NCBI GenBank assembly: GCA_002689655.1
Contig: NZHC01000070.1
Location: forward strand, 7,272 to 71,271
Direction: 5' to 3'
Length of the DNA stretch: 64,000 bases
From: Rhodopirellula sp.
GTDB taxonomy: Bacteria; Planctomycetota; Planctomycetia; Pirellulales; Pirellulaceae
Made by a program: the position numbers and the translations under genes. Under the pieces are notes generated by a model that had not been told where the DNA came from, did not search any database, and saw only the letters and a list, made by a program, of their open reading frames with translations. This document shows positions 1-9,600 of the stretch, piece after piece. Numbering within the stretch: position 1 is the first letter of the stretch; each line of letters starts with the position of its first letter.

Positions 1-2
1 AT

Positions 3-1082
3 GTACCTTTGGATGACCGCAGTTACCAAATCGATATCACGAGCGGCCGAATTGCAGATGCTGCGAATCGCATCGATCAAGCAATTCCGGATCTTTCACA
101 TGCGATTGTGATTTCCGACGTGGCAGTCGATGAGGCTTGGGCAAATCAGATTTGCGAGGGCCTGCGCATGGGACCGAAGCAGATTCGAATCAGCCGACAA
201 ACAGTAGCCTCCGGAGAGCCAAGTAAATCGCTTACGGAATTCGAACGCCTGTTGTCGTGGGTGTTGACGGAAGGTGGTGATCGACGCAGTGTGATCGTTG
301 CTATTGGCGGTGGCGTGATTGGTGATTTGGCTGGTTACGTCGCCGCGTCCTTCACTCGTGGCATTCGCTTCATTCAGGTTCCCACAACACTTCTTGCCAT
401 GGTCGATAGCAGTGTCGGTGGCAAGACAGGAATCAACCTGCCCGGTGCCAAAAATATGGTAGGTGCCTTCTGGCAACCAAGCATGGTTCTGATCGACACC
501 GAAGTTCTTTCAACATTACCCGAGCGAAGTTTTCTGAGCGGATTAGCCGAAGTGGTCAAATATGGAGTCATTGATGATCCCGACTTCTTTTCGTGGCTGG
601 AAAGTAATGCAAAGTCTCTCGTCTCACGCGACAACGAGGCGTTACGCTACGCAATCCAAGTCAGCTGTGAGTGTAAAGCTCGTGTCGTTGGTGAGGACGA
701 ACGAGAAACCAGTGGTCGACGCGCCATCCTCAATTACGGGCACACATTCGCACACGCGATCGAAGCGACTGCAGGGTACGGGAAACTTCTTCACGGAGAA
801 GCGGTTTCTATTGGCATGCAAATGGCTGCCAAACTGGCGATCGATCTCGGCCTGACAGACCAAACACTCCTGCAACGCCAGACAGCATTACTCAATGCAT
901 GCCAACTTCCTACTCGCTTGAAAGAGGCTGATCCGGTTGCGATGCTACCGGTCATGATGCGTGACAAAAAAGTTGCTCATGGCAAGCTCCGTTTCATCCT
1001 TCCAACCGAATTGGGGTCTGTTGAGTTGGTAAGTGATGTCAGCGAAGAGGCAGTCGTTAAGGCAATCGAAGCCTTGCAATGA
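3..1082 (+). CDS. aroB: 3-dehydroquinate synthase, 5'-truncated by the window edge
   Basis: AroB converts DAHP to 3-dehydroquinate, the second step of the cytoplasmic shikimate pathway. The reading frame is open to the left edge, and the first visible residues (VPLDDRSYQI) line up with residues about 6-15 of known AroB proteins, so only a few N-terminal codons are missing. Visible signatures are the NAD-binding GGGVIGD loop, the VPTTLLAMVDSSVGGKTGIN segment, and the metal ligands: Glu in LAEVVKYG, His in GHTFAHAIE and His in HGEAV. A TTG at position 9 could be read as a start but would clip the first beta strand. The ATG at position 1 is out of frame. The gene runs convergently into the secreted protein that follows, with a 53-base gap. 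Length and motifs are those of a complete, active enzyme. Confidence 0.95.
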   Translation, partial: VPLDDRSYQIDITSGRIADAANRIDQAIPDLSHAIVISDVAVDEAWANQICEGLRMGPKQIRISRQTVASGEPSKSLTEFERLLSWVLTEGGDRRSVIVAIGGGVIGDLAGYVAASFTRGIRFIQVPTTLLAMVDSSVGGKTGINLPGAKNMVGAFWQPSMVLIDTEVLSTLPERSFLSGLAEVVKYGVIDDPDFFSWLESNAKSLVSRDNEALRYAIQVSCECKARVVGEDERETSGRRAILNYGHTFAHAIEATAGYGKLLHGEAVSIGMQMAAKLAIDLGLTDQTLLQRQTALLNACQLPTRLKEADPVAMLPVMMRDKKVAHGKLRFILPTELGSVELVSDVSEEAVVKAIEALQ

Positions 1083-1135
1083 AGTCATGATGGGACAAGG
1101 GTCGCCAACGCCGGTCATGCAACTTGCAGCAGCAA

Positions 1136-2365
1136 TCAAAGGTCACGTCGCAGATCACCGCTGAAAGCCGACCTTTTATTTGCAAAATGTTCCCGCCAAC
1201 GCTGCTCGTCGTATCCATAGTCCACCTCAGGCTCAATCGTCTGAAGCAATTTCAAAACAGCGGGATTCTTGCGGGTTTGCACGTAAACCTTCTTCTTGCC
1301 TCCCGTCTGCAAACCACCGCCACCCTCTCCAAACCCCGCATTGATTGCTGAACTGGGAGCCTGCTCCGTTTTGTGAGTGGTCACAAGCGCATCCACATAA
1401 TTCATCGCAAGCTCTGAATCCGGAAACCAAGCCAATGCACGAGCAGCCCGATTCACTAGTACATTGTCATTTTTAGTAAGACACGGCAAATAGGTCGCGA
1501 CTGCCGAACCCGCTCCATATTTCACCAACTGATCCAACGCAGCTTCACGTACAACAGGGTCATCTTCTATCAAACCAGCCTGAACCAAAGTCTTCACCGA
1601 GACTGCATCGCGAAATGTCCCCAGCAACCTGATCCACAACATTCGCAAGCTTCGGCTCTGATTGCCTCGCTCTCGCGAATCGATCAGTTGCGCTGCGATC
1701 GCAGTTGATGCAAGTGGATCCTGGATTGCCTGCAGCGAGGCTAAGGCCTCCGGTGACTTCTTTGCATTACGAAGCACCAAAGCAACAAGACGCTTAACCT
1801 CTTTTACCCACTTCTTTGCGTTAACGTCTGTGTCTTGTTGATAATCTTCAATGGCAACCGACTCGGGTAGTTCCCATCGTCCAGCCCTTGAAATCATTCC
1901 CCGACCACGCATCAGGTCTGATGTTCGGATCCACTTTCCATTCTGCTTCTTGTATCCCAGACCAGCACGAGCCTTCGCATGCTCAGGATCGAGTGTGATC
2001 GCTCGCTGTAAATGGTGAGCACGATAATGCTTCGAGTCCCCGGGTACGTTGCTGCCGGTGACGCACCAAACGGCTAATTGGTAATGTGCTTCAGCATCGT
2101 CGCCCGCTTTGGTCGCCCGCGTTCGGTACGCCTCAAGCTGATCCGAATCGATGACTCTTCGCACACGACTGACCGGCAAAGCAACATGAATTTCATCGTC
2201 CACCCGGACAATCACCGAGTCAGGCTTCCGACTTGCATCACCGGTCAGGTGACCACCACCCGAGATTTCCACCGTATCGCCGCTCGCGAATTGGACAGAG
2301 AAACCCGATATCTGGCTACCTAAAACTCCAGCGACCAAAACGATAAAAAAGAGTCGGTTGCTCAT
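1136..2365 (-). CDS. secreted hypothetical protein with TPR/HEAT-like repeats
   Basis: About 409 residues, function unknown. The N-terminus (MSNRLFFIVLVAGVLGSQISG) is a typical Sec signal peptide, so the protein is exported. Residues about 28-75 look like a small beta domain (GDTVEISGGGHLTG, then repeated VxVDDEIHVALPVSRV). A TPR-like part follows (AHYQLAVWC ... HLQRAITLDPEHAKARAGLGYK), and then an alpha-helical part with HEAT-like repeats (DPVVREAALDQLVKYG, NVLVNRAARALAWFPD). I chose ATG at 2365 rather than the adjacent GTG at 2368, because it starts the signal peptide directly. Secreted proteins of this plan are common in planctomycetes. It stands alone: aroB is convergent to it and cysH diverges on the other side. 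Confidence 0.8.
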   Translation of the reverse strand: MSNRLFFIVLVAGVLGSQISGFSVQFASGDTVEISGGGHLTGDASRKPDSVIVRVDDEIHVALPVSRVRRVIDSDQLEAYRTRATKAGDDAEAHYQLAVWCVTGSNVPGDSKHYRAHHLQRAITLDPEHAKARAGLGYKKQNGKWIRTSDLMRGRGMISRAGRWELPESVAIEDYQQDTDVNAKKWVKEVKRLVALVLRNAKKSPEALASLQAIQDPLASTAIAAQLIDSRERGNQSRSLRMLWIRLLGTFRDAVSVKTLVQAGLIEDDPVVREAALDQLVKYGAGSAVATYLPCLTKNDNVLVNRAARALAWFPDSELAMNYVDALVTTHKTEQAPSSAINAGFGEGGGGLQTGGKKKVYVQTRKNPAVLKLLQTIEPEVDYGYDEQRWREHFANKRSAFSGDLRRDL

Positions 2366-2450
2366 CACAAATTCTCTTTCTGAACGGCTATCTCGGACTC
2401 CGTTTCATCCAACCACAGCATGATTCACACTCGACCACATCTGTGTCCCC

Positions 2451-2480
2451 ATCGGTCCCCATCGGTCCCCATCGGTACTT
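2451..2480. repeat. 10-base tandem repeat, about 2.5 copies
   Basis: The unit ATCGGTCCCC occurs at 2451-2460 and 2461-2470, and a third, partly diverged copy (ATCGGTactt) follows at 2471-2480. It lies in the intergenic region between the divergent secreted-protein and cysH genes. It looks like a replication-slippage duplication; no function is evident. Confidence 0.7.
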
Positions 2481-2584
2481 TAGCGGCTTCCGCTTCAGGC
2501 CGGGCAAATAAATCCGGGGCAAACGGCTCAAATAGTCGTGTTATCGTTAAAATCGTTCATCTGAGACTCCCCGACGGACGATAG

Positions 2585-2616
2585 ATACTTGACTAAAGAG
2601 ATCACATATATAATAT
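2585..2616 (+). promoter_or_regulatory. cysH promoter with an IscR/Rrf2-like dyad over the -35 region
   Basis: A -35-like TTGACT (2589-2594) and a -10-like element (TATAAT at 2609-2614, or TAATAT at 2611-2616 with a better 16-base spacer) lie about 40-60 bases upstream of cysH. The -35 sits inside a 25-base imperfect dyad at 2585-2609: the left arm is ATACTTGACT and the right arm GATCACATAT. The left arm fits the left half of the published E. coli IscR type-1 consensus (ATASYYGACTR) at every position; the right arm fits less well. The cysH operon itself encodes an Rrf2-family regulator, so autoregulation is a reasonable inference but is not shown. Confidence 0.45.
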
Positions 2617-2652
2617 ATCGAGAAAAGAACACTTTCCACAACATTTTCCGCC

Positions 2653-3504
2653 ATGTCCGCACGGCCAAAACCACTGATGAACGCTCCCGTACCACCGGGG
2701 GACTCTGCTAAGCCAGATCCCAAGGCAAAATCAGCTGCAACGTTGAAAGTTCTTGCCCCCAACTCGGACGAACCACGAGGCGCTTTGGCCGCCACGCCCC
2801 CTCTCTGTCCGACCGATGAACTTCTGGAAGAGCTGGAACGGGAAAGTCAAGCTCTGGAAACAGCTACACCAAAGCAGATTCTGAAATGGGCTGTTGAGCG
2901 TTTCGCTCCCAAATTCACGATGGCAACTGCTTTCGGCCCGGAGGGCATGACCATCATTCATATGCTTTCAGAGGTTGCTCCCGACACTCCGATTTTCAAC
3001 CTCGATACGGGGTATCAGTTCAAGGAGACGCTTGAGCTGCGTGAGCGAGTCAAGGAGAAGTACGGAATCGAAGTGGAATACAAACTACCTGACCTGACCG
3101 TTGCGGAGTACGAATTGGCGAATGGTGGTCCAGTTTACAAGTCAAACCCAAATCAGTGCTGCTTCGACCGCAAACTCAAGGTGCTGCACGAATCAGCGAA
3201 AGGTCATCACGCTTGGGCGAGTGCGATCCGTCGAGACCAGAGCCCTGACCGCGCGGCAGCGCCGATCATCGGCTGGGACCGCAAGTTTCAGCTTGTAAAG
3301 ATCAGCCCTTTAGCGAACTGGACGAAGAAAGATGTCTGGTCGCTGATCACGAGTGAGAACATTCCTTACAACCCCCTTCATGATCAAGGCTATCCTAGCG
3401 TGGGCTGCTTTCCATGCACCCGAGCGATCTTACCTGGTGAAGATGAAAGGGCTGGCCGATGGAGCGGATTTAAGAAAACCGAATGCGGACTCCATTCTTC
3501 CTGA
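2653..3504 (+). CDS. cysH: assimilatory adenylylsulfate (APS) reductase, 4Fe-4S type
   Basis: Reduces activated sulfate to sulfite in cysteine biosynthesis. The PAPS-reductase fold begins around residue 73 (KWAVERFAPKFTMATAFGPEGM, a PP-loop-like segment). The iron-sulfur signature of APS-type enzymes is complete: CC at 169-170 (NQCCFDRK) and CxxC at 252/255 (GCFPCTRA). This distinguishes it from the PAPS-specific E. coli type, which lacks these cysteines. The catalytic C-terminal Cys is in KTECGLH (C278). The N-terminus has a proline/alanine-rich extension of about 50 residues beyond the family core, so ATG at 2677 or a later codon could be the true start; no clear ribosome site favours either. 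The rrf2 gene follows after 16 bases, which suggests one transcript. Confidence 0.93.
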   Translation: MSARPKPLMNAPVPPGDSAKPDPKAKSAATLKVLAPNSDEPRGALAATPPLCPTDELLEELERESQALETATPKQILKWAVERFAPKFTMATAFGPEGMTIIHMLSEVAPDTPIFNLDTGYQFKETLELRERVKEKYGIEVEYKLPDLTVAEYELANGGPVYKSNPNQCCFDRKLKVLHESAKGHHAWASAIRRDQSPDRAAAPIIGWDRKFQLVKISPLANWTKKDVWSLITSENIPYNPLHDQGYPSVGCFPCTRAILPGEDERAGRWSGFKKTECGLHSS

Positions 3505-3520
3505 ACAGCGGAGAAACACA

Positions 3521-3946
3521 ATGGTCATCTCCGCCCGCGTTCATTACGCCTGCGTTGCGATGTTGGAACTTGCTATCCAGAATGATGAAGGATCACCTGT
3601 AGCGATTCGAGAGATAACAGATCGACACGGGATTCCGGGACCGTTTCTGGTTCAGATTCTACGTAGCCTCCGTGCGTTGGGATGGGTCCAGAGCATTCGT
3701 GGCAGCCAAGGTGGATACCGTCTTTCGGTTGACCCCGCCACCATCACGCTATTAGATATTGCAGAAGCAATTGGCTCTCAAGAAGCAGGTTGCCGCACAG
3801 AAGCGACGTGCACGCCGATGGCCGTTATGCTGCAAACGCAATGGGATGATGCTGCTGAGGCCTCACGCCGGGTACTCGGACAAGCCACACTAAGCGGTCT
3901 CGTCGAGCGTGCGCAACATGGCGACGCAAGCATGTTCTACATTTAG
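3521..3946 (+). CDS. Rrf2-family transcription regulator, probably iron-sulfur or thiol responsive
   Basis: A 141-residue DNA-binding protein. The N-terminal winged helix is typical (VHYACVAMLELAIQ ... ITDRHGIPGPFLVQILRSLRALGWVQSIRGSQGGYRL), with the family's GGYRL wing. IscR/NsrR-type regulators hold a 2Fe-2S cluster with three cysteines spaced C-x5-C-x5-C. Here the first two are present at matching positions (C91, C97), but the third position (103) is Met. The cluster, if any, must be bound differently, or the protein is a thiol sensor. ATG at 3521 has a GGAG at 3510-3513. The frame is open upstream, but that stretch overlaps cysH and is not Rrf2-like. Position behind cysH suggests control of sulfur assimilation. 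Confidence 0.9.
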   Translation: MVISARVHYACVAMLELAIQNDEGSPVAIREITDRHGIPGPFLVQILRSLRALGWVQSIRGSQGGYRLSVDPATITLLDIAEAIGSQEAGCRTEATCTPMAVMLQTQWDDAAEASRRVLGQATLSGLVERAQHGDASMFYI

Positions 3947-3989
3947 GTCGATGCCCGCTCGTTTTCGTTCAACAAGCGAAGGGGACACA

Positions 3990-6398
3990 CTATTTTTTCT
4001 TGCCACCCGGGCGTTTTCGCTTGCTCGGTTTTTCGAAGGTTGGCTCTGGTTTGGCCATTTGGCTTCGAATCCGCTCAGCCAAGGACTGGGACTTCACCGG
4101 AGCGGTGGTAGCACCACCTTCCAATCCAGCCAGATCAAAGTGCTTTTTGCTTGGCAGCGTCCGTTTGACTATGATTCGCTCGCAAATTCCCCAGGCACTA
4201 CTGGTGATAAAATAGATACAAAGTCCTGCTGGAACCCGGAAGAAAAACAAGCCCATCATCAGCGTCATCACGCTCATCATTTTCTGAGTGAGTGCTGTTT
4301 GCTCATCAGTGGCAGGGGGCATGAACAGTTTTTGCTGTATCAGGTAAAGTACCACGACGATCACCGGCAGCACATTAAAGTACGGTCCAAGCCAGCCAAT
4401 CCCCCGACCCGACAAGTAGTCCCACAACCAATCTCCCCAATAAGCAAGCTTGTCAGGTCCAGCAAGGTTTGATGCCCAATCGGTGAAACTCAACGCGGGC
4501 TGCTGCCTCATTTCAATATTTACAGAAAGTGTCCGATAAAGCCCGAGAAAGATCGGGAGTTGAATGAACATCGGCAGGCACCCGGCCAACGGATTGAGCC
4601 CCACTCGTTGCTGCAGTTCCCTTTGAGCCTTGACTTTCCCCTCCATGTCATCCTTGTACTTCTCATTGATCTTTTTCATCTCCGGTGCCAACTCCTGCAT
4701 TCGTTGCGCGTTGACAGCGGCTTTTCTGCTCAAGGGGAACATACACCCACGAACAATTAAGGTAAGCAGGATGATCGCGAGCGCGTAATTCCCAACGGCT
4801 GACAAGCCGTGTAGCAGACTACCCAAGAACTTTGCAATCGCTGAAAACCAACCGTAATAGATGCAATCCTGCAATCCATACTGAGTTAGCAGGGAAGTGT
4901 ATTTCGGACCTGCAAACAGCCTCAGGTCCTGCCGCATGAACTCACCGGGTTCCAACGAGCGACTTAGCGTATCCACATAGTAGGTTGAATTTACCGCGCG
5001 TTCCTGATGCCTGATGATTGCCGCAGGATCCGAAGCGATACCCGCTCCACCCCGCTCAAGTGTCGTCAGTGACGCTTGCCCTTCGGCGGGTACAAACGCG
5101 ACCGTGAAATACTGAGAATCAACACCGACATAACTCAAGTCTCGACTGGCATCAGCACCATCATCGGCAAAAAGCAGTGGAGTCATACCATAACGTGGCA
5201 ATGCCGGATCCGCGTTGCTTTTGTCCTCGGCTTTTGCAGCCTTAAGTAATTCAAAACCACTGACGAGCACGTGACCAGAGGATTTGGTTTTGTAAACGAG
5301 GTCACGAGCGGCTGCGCCGCCCCAATTCGGACTGATCTTCGTGCTGTACCACCAACCCTCGAGGCTGATTCCATTCGCGCCTTCAAGCCTGACACCAATG
5401 TCCTGCTTGGTTGTTCCCACATTTTCAACCTGAACGCCTAAATCCAACGCATAAGATGTCTCGGGTAGCTGATAACTTCGGGTGATCCGCAATGCATCTC
5501 CACCCACCACAGCCATCTCTTTCTGGCTGAGATCGACAGAAAAGGAAGCCGCTCCCGATTCTCTGACCACATCCCAGTTCAGCTGTGTGGGATCTGTCAG
5601 GCCACGCATCGCAACATTGCTATCGCCAATTCGCGTTTGGTTCACTTTGGCCAAGGTCAACAAGCAAGACAATCTCGTCAGGTTGCCCTTGATCTGGTCC
5701 GGTCCTCCGTCTCTTGCAAGACGCATCAGGTCAAGCGGGTGCTCACTCAATTCCGCAGCAAGGGTTTCCGTCTTTTCGGACCGCGTCACCTCGACATCAA
5801 CCTTCTGCCCCGGCCTGGTCTTCGATAGGCTCGTTAACAGAGCCTCGCGAGATACAACTGCTTCCCCTTCGATGCCAACGATAATATCACCGACTTGAAT
5901 ACCGGCAGCGGCGGCTGGCGTTCCAGGACCGACAACATTCACCAAGACACCATCGGTGTCTACTAAATCAGTACCAGCAAAATAACCTAGGTAGCCACTG
6001 GTTACATCAACGCGACGATACTTGAGTGCACCACTACGATCGCGTTCGGTAAGCTCCAATCGCTCGATGCCAGCACCTTTGCTGCACAAAGTCACCAACA
6101 TAAAATAGTCATCCGTGGCATCCATGGATCCGACGGTCAGCCATTCAGTGTTTTGCGGTCGCTTGATTTCAGGCGTCGACGCGGTGACATCATCCCCAGC
6201 CGGCAGTTCACCCGCCGGACTCTCGAGTGCTAAGGGATCCGCACCACCCACAACCGGTGCTTGCAGATCATCAGCAGGCACCTCTGCAATGACAGGATCG
6301 GGCTTAACCGGCGGAACACCCAACCAGGATCGGAGGGTGATATAGGCGAAGAAGAACACCGATGAAGCGACGATGAACGTGATCAGACGACGTTCCAC
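3990..6398 (-). CDS. yidC: membrane protein insertase YidC with an inserted PDZ domain
   Basis: YidC inserts and folds inner-membrane proteins, alone or with SecYEG. The N-terminal membrane anchor (ITFIVASSVFFFAYITL) is followed by a proline-rich linker and the periplasmic beta domain. The C-terminal insertase core carries the conserved membrane Arg in TLIVRGCMFPLS, the amphipathic coiled segment (LAPEMKKINEKYKDDMEGK), LNPLAGCLPMFIQLPIFLGLY, and a basic tail ending KRKRPGGKKK that can contact ribosomes. At 802 residues it is much longer than the usual 540-560. Part of the excess is a PDZ-like module at about residues 135-217 (GYLGYF, VVGPGTPAAAAGIQVGDIIVGIEG, LSKTRPGQKVDVEVTR). The start is GTG at 6398 with GGGA upstream. 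It is convergent with rrf2. Confidence 0.95.
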   Translation of the reverse strand: MERRLITFIVASSVFFFAYITLRSWLGVPPVKPDPVIAEVPADDLQAPVVGGADPLALESPAGELPAGDDVTASTPEIKRPQNTEWLTVGSMDATDDYFMLVTLCSKGAGIERLELTERDRSGALKYRRVDVTSGYLGYFAGTDLVDTDGVLVNVVGPGTPAAAAGIQVGDIIVGIEGEAVVSREALLTSLSKTRPGQKVDVEVTRSEKTETLAAELSEHPLDLMRLARDGGPDQIKGNLTRLSCLLTLAKVNQTRIGDSNVAMRGLTDPTQLNWDVVRESGAASFSVDLSQKEMAVVGGDALRITRSYQLPETSYALDLGVQVENVGTTKQDIGVRLEGANGISLEGWWYSTKISPNWGGAAARDLVYKTKSSGHVLVSGFELLKAAKAEDKSNADPALPRYGMTPLLFADDGADASRDLSYVGVDSQYFTVAFVPAEGQASLTTLERGGAGIASDPAAIIRHQERAVNSTYYVDTLSRSLEPGEFMRQDLRLFAGPKYTSLLTQYGLQDCIYYGWFSAIAKFLGSLLHGLSAVGNYALAIILLTLIVRGCMFPLSRKAAVNAQRMQELAPEMKKINEKYKDDMEGKVKAQRELQQRVGLNPLAGCLPMFIQLPIFLGLYRTLSVNIEMRQQPALSFTDWASNLAGPDKLAYWGDWLWDYLSGRGIGWLGPYFNVLPVIVVVLYLIQQKLFMPPATDEQTALTQKMMSVMTLMMGLFFFRVPAGLCIYFITSSAWGICERIIVKRTLPSKKHFDLAGLEGGATTAPVKSQSLAERIRSQMAKPEPTFEKPSKRKRPGGKKK

Positions 6399-6590
6399 AA
6401 TCAGTCCCAGTTCTGGCGGGGATGAGGCAAGGCAAGGCTGCGGCGCAACCTTTGGCTGATTCCACGAGTAGCATAGATCAGCTCACAAGCCCGTATTCTG
6501 CCCACCAAAGCAAATCTTGGGAAGGTGGAAGCCGCATCTTAGGCGACCACTTTTGCCGCGAAATCGCCGTCGGCAGGTGCCTATACAAAA

Positions 6591-6619
6591 AAATCACCCT
6601 ATCAGTGACAGGGTGATTT
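6591..6619 (-). terminator. rho-independent terminator of the PVC cytochrome gene
   Basis: A perfect 10-base stem (AAATCACCCT at 6591-6600 with AGGGTGATTT at 6610-6619) encloses a 9-base loop. Read on the minus strand the stem runs directly into a stretch of seven T. It lies about 30 bases after the stop codon of the large minus-strand gene at 6650, which makes it that gene's terminator, and it separates that gene from yidC transcription. Confidence 0.9.
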
Positions 6620-6649
6620 CACGTGTTGCTGGTCACGATCGCCTAACCG

Positions 6650-9600
6650 CTAGGGTCGGGTGGCGACTTCCAAAGGTGGAACAACCCCCAGATAAGCCAT
6701 CATATCGCTAATTTCCTGAAGCGTCAGATCGTCCAAGAGACCACTCGGCATGATGCTGCTGTTACTCGGCAGGATCTGATCGATCTCCTTCTCCTTAATC
6801 ACGACGACTTCATTGTTGGCGTCTCGTAGTTCCATATTTTCATCACTGCGTTGACTCACCAAGCCAGTCAGCACGCGGCCATCCAACGTAAGAATCCGCT
6901 TGCTCGCGTACTGATCGCTGACAATATGGGCTGGGAACAAAATGGACTCCAGAATTTCACGTTTTGTAAAACGTCTTCCAATCCCTGAAAGCGATGGACC
7001 GATGGCCTCACCGTAGTTCCCAAACTGATGACACTGTGCACACTTGGCCTTGGTGAATGCGATCCGCCCATGAGCGGGGTCGCCAAAGCGTCCTTTGTCA
7101 CTGTCCATATATTCCACGAGTTGCTCAAAGTCCCAACGTGAATCAGCGGGATCGGGAAGCTCTGCAGGAACTCGGTCGGGATTTGCTTTGGCGTACCATT
7201 TCTGCCATGGCTTCATCGAATCCGAGGCTTTTTCTGGTCGCTGCATGCCGGTCCAATGCTCAAGCAATGCCTCTACATTTTCGAAACTGGCACCTTTCTT
7301 TTCCGCTCGAACTCCAAGCAGGATCAGCTGCCGAATGGCCATCGGATCATCCGTGGCGACATCGACGGAGGCCAGGGCCTTGATCACTTCAGAAGCTGTT
7401 TGATCCTCTAAAACGTTCAAACTTCGCACCAGGTAATCCCAGTTATCCCCATCTGGTTTTTGAGCCAAAGCCATCGCAACCAAGGCGCGCCGTTCTGGCT
7501 CGGTTCGCCAAAGCCCTCGCAAGTAAGCACTTGATTTTTCATCCTCAGCCGTTGCGAACATCGCAACGATGCCTGTTCGCAATCTTCTTTCGATATCACC
7601 CGGTTTTGGGTTGGCGATCAGCTCGCGGTCCAATTTACGAAGGACTTCGGCAGTCGAAGCATCAATTGGTCGTGGCAAACGATAAATGGCTGCAAGAGCA
7701 GCGTTACGCCACACGGCACCCTGCTCAAGAATCGCAATGACATCCTGATCAGAAAGTGACTGGGCAAAATCCCGAGTTGCATTCATCAAATACATCGACA
7801 GAGCATTCGACTTTGCTTCGTTCGCGGCGTTTTCGTAATACTTTAAAATTTGGAAGCGTTGCTCCGCAGTCCAATCATTTGAAAGAAATTGAAGGCACAT
7901 CGCTACCAAGGTGCGATCCTGTTCTGGATCATCACCAGCGATATACTCCAACGCTCTCTCTGCCACTTCGTCAGCTTGCAGGTGGGCTGCCAAGCGAATC
8001 AACTCGTGATTCATGCGTGCATCGCCGGCTGGAAATTCTTCGGCGATCTGATTTCGCAGAGCAACCACTTTGTCGGGCGAGATTTCTCCGCGATGAAGGG
8101 CAACCTGGCACAATCGAAGCATATCAACAAAATCGGCATCACTCAAAAAACCGGCCATCATCGCACTGCTGCGGTTGAGAACTTCCATACAAGTCTCAGC
8201 GGTTGGATCTGCATTGACCAAGGCCAACATCCCGACCAGCGAAATACGTGGATCTGCACTATCAAGCACGTCGTCTCGCCAATCCTCAACAGGCATTCTT
8301 TCGAGCAACCTGCGAGCAACGAACACGAGGGATCGATCCTCTTCTGCGAGTAACGGCAACAGATCTTCAGCGGTTGCGGGCAGAGCCCCACTTCTGAGAA
8401 TCGCTTCACAAGCTGAACGCTGGACGCGTAAATCGCTATCAGAGAGCATTTCCACAAGGCGTTTCTTACTTTGTTCGTCTGGATGCAGACCCATCATATA
8501 AGCTGCTTTTGCACGCACCAATTCGTTGCCTGCTTCGCTGAGTTCCAGAACCAGATCCTCACTGGGAACCGGCCCAAACAATTGCATCAAATCCATCGCA
8601 CGGATTCGGTATTGAGCTGGATTGTCCTTGCTGTAGGCAACTCCGGCGACCAGTTGACCCCATTCGTTGCCCAGCTCACGTTTAATCGAAGCAATCTCTT
8701 GGCGAGCCCAAGCGGACTCTAACTGAGGCTGCCTGACTGCTGCGGCAATGCCAGTTCCAAGTTTCTTCATGCGATCAGGAATATCACCTTTATAAACGAC
8801 ACGATAAACACCGCCCGCAGTTCCTCTGCCACCAGTGCAAAAGTACATTCCTCCGTCAGGACCAACATCAAGATCAGTGACATTGAGCGGTTGCCCCTTC
8901 AGAAATACTTCGCTGTCTGCAATAAACCCGGCGCCTCTCGGCTTTAAACGAACATTGAGTATCCGTCCTTCGGACCAATCAGCCAGAAACATGGAGTTGT
9001 GATAGCGAGCAGGGAACATGTAATGCTCGTAACAAACAGCCCCCGTGGGACTGCCTTTTCCCGTTTCAAGCAGATTAGGCAAGCGGTCGTAGTAGTACTC
9101 GGGCCACTTCGCCCAGCCAGTACGCCAACCAAATTCACCTGCCTCTGTCACATCGTAAAGAGCGGTCGGACGGTACCAAACGGTGTCAAAGTCTGACTCC
9201 ATATCGGCATCATGAACAAACAAACCGCCATTGGGGTGGAACACCAGATCGTAAGCGTTTCGAATTCCGCCAGCGACGCGTTCAACCACCGAGCCATCAG
9301 CGTTTGTACGTATGACTGTTCCACCCGGTGCCTTGATGCCAAGGCCATGACCGGCAGGATCCTCATAACGAGGGAGCAGGTCTCCCTCATAAGATTCCGG
9401 CAACGTGTCACCAGGTCCACCTTCGCCTGTGTAACGGGTGTGACTTCCAAGTACGACGTAGATCATGCCATCCGGACCCAAGCGAATCCCGTGAGGCCCG
9501 TGCTCACCGCCGTTGCCCTTGAATTTTACAATCGCCTTGACCTGTTCCAGAGTCCCGTTGCGATCAACATCAGTCAATCGGTAAAGGGCGGCACCCTCAG

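Noticed and set aside
1-90. ATG at position 1 as a gene start
   Set aside because: It is out of frame with aroB and the frame gives no recognisable protein; aroB is open to the edge in frame 3.
2451-2480. Possible CRISPR-like or iteron array
   Set aside because: Only about 2.5 ten-base copies with no spacers; too small for either, best seen as a slippage duplication. No CRISPR array was found anywhere in the window.
3909-4472. 187-codon plus-strand open frame
   Set aside because: It lies antisense to the conserved C-terminal core of yidC and has no family features.
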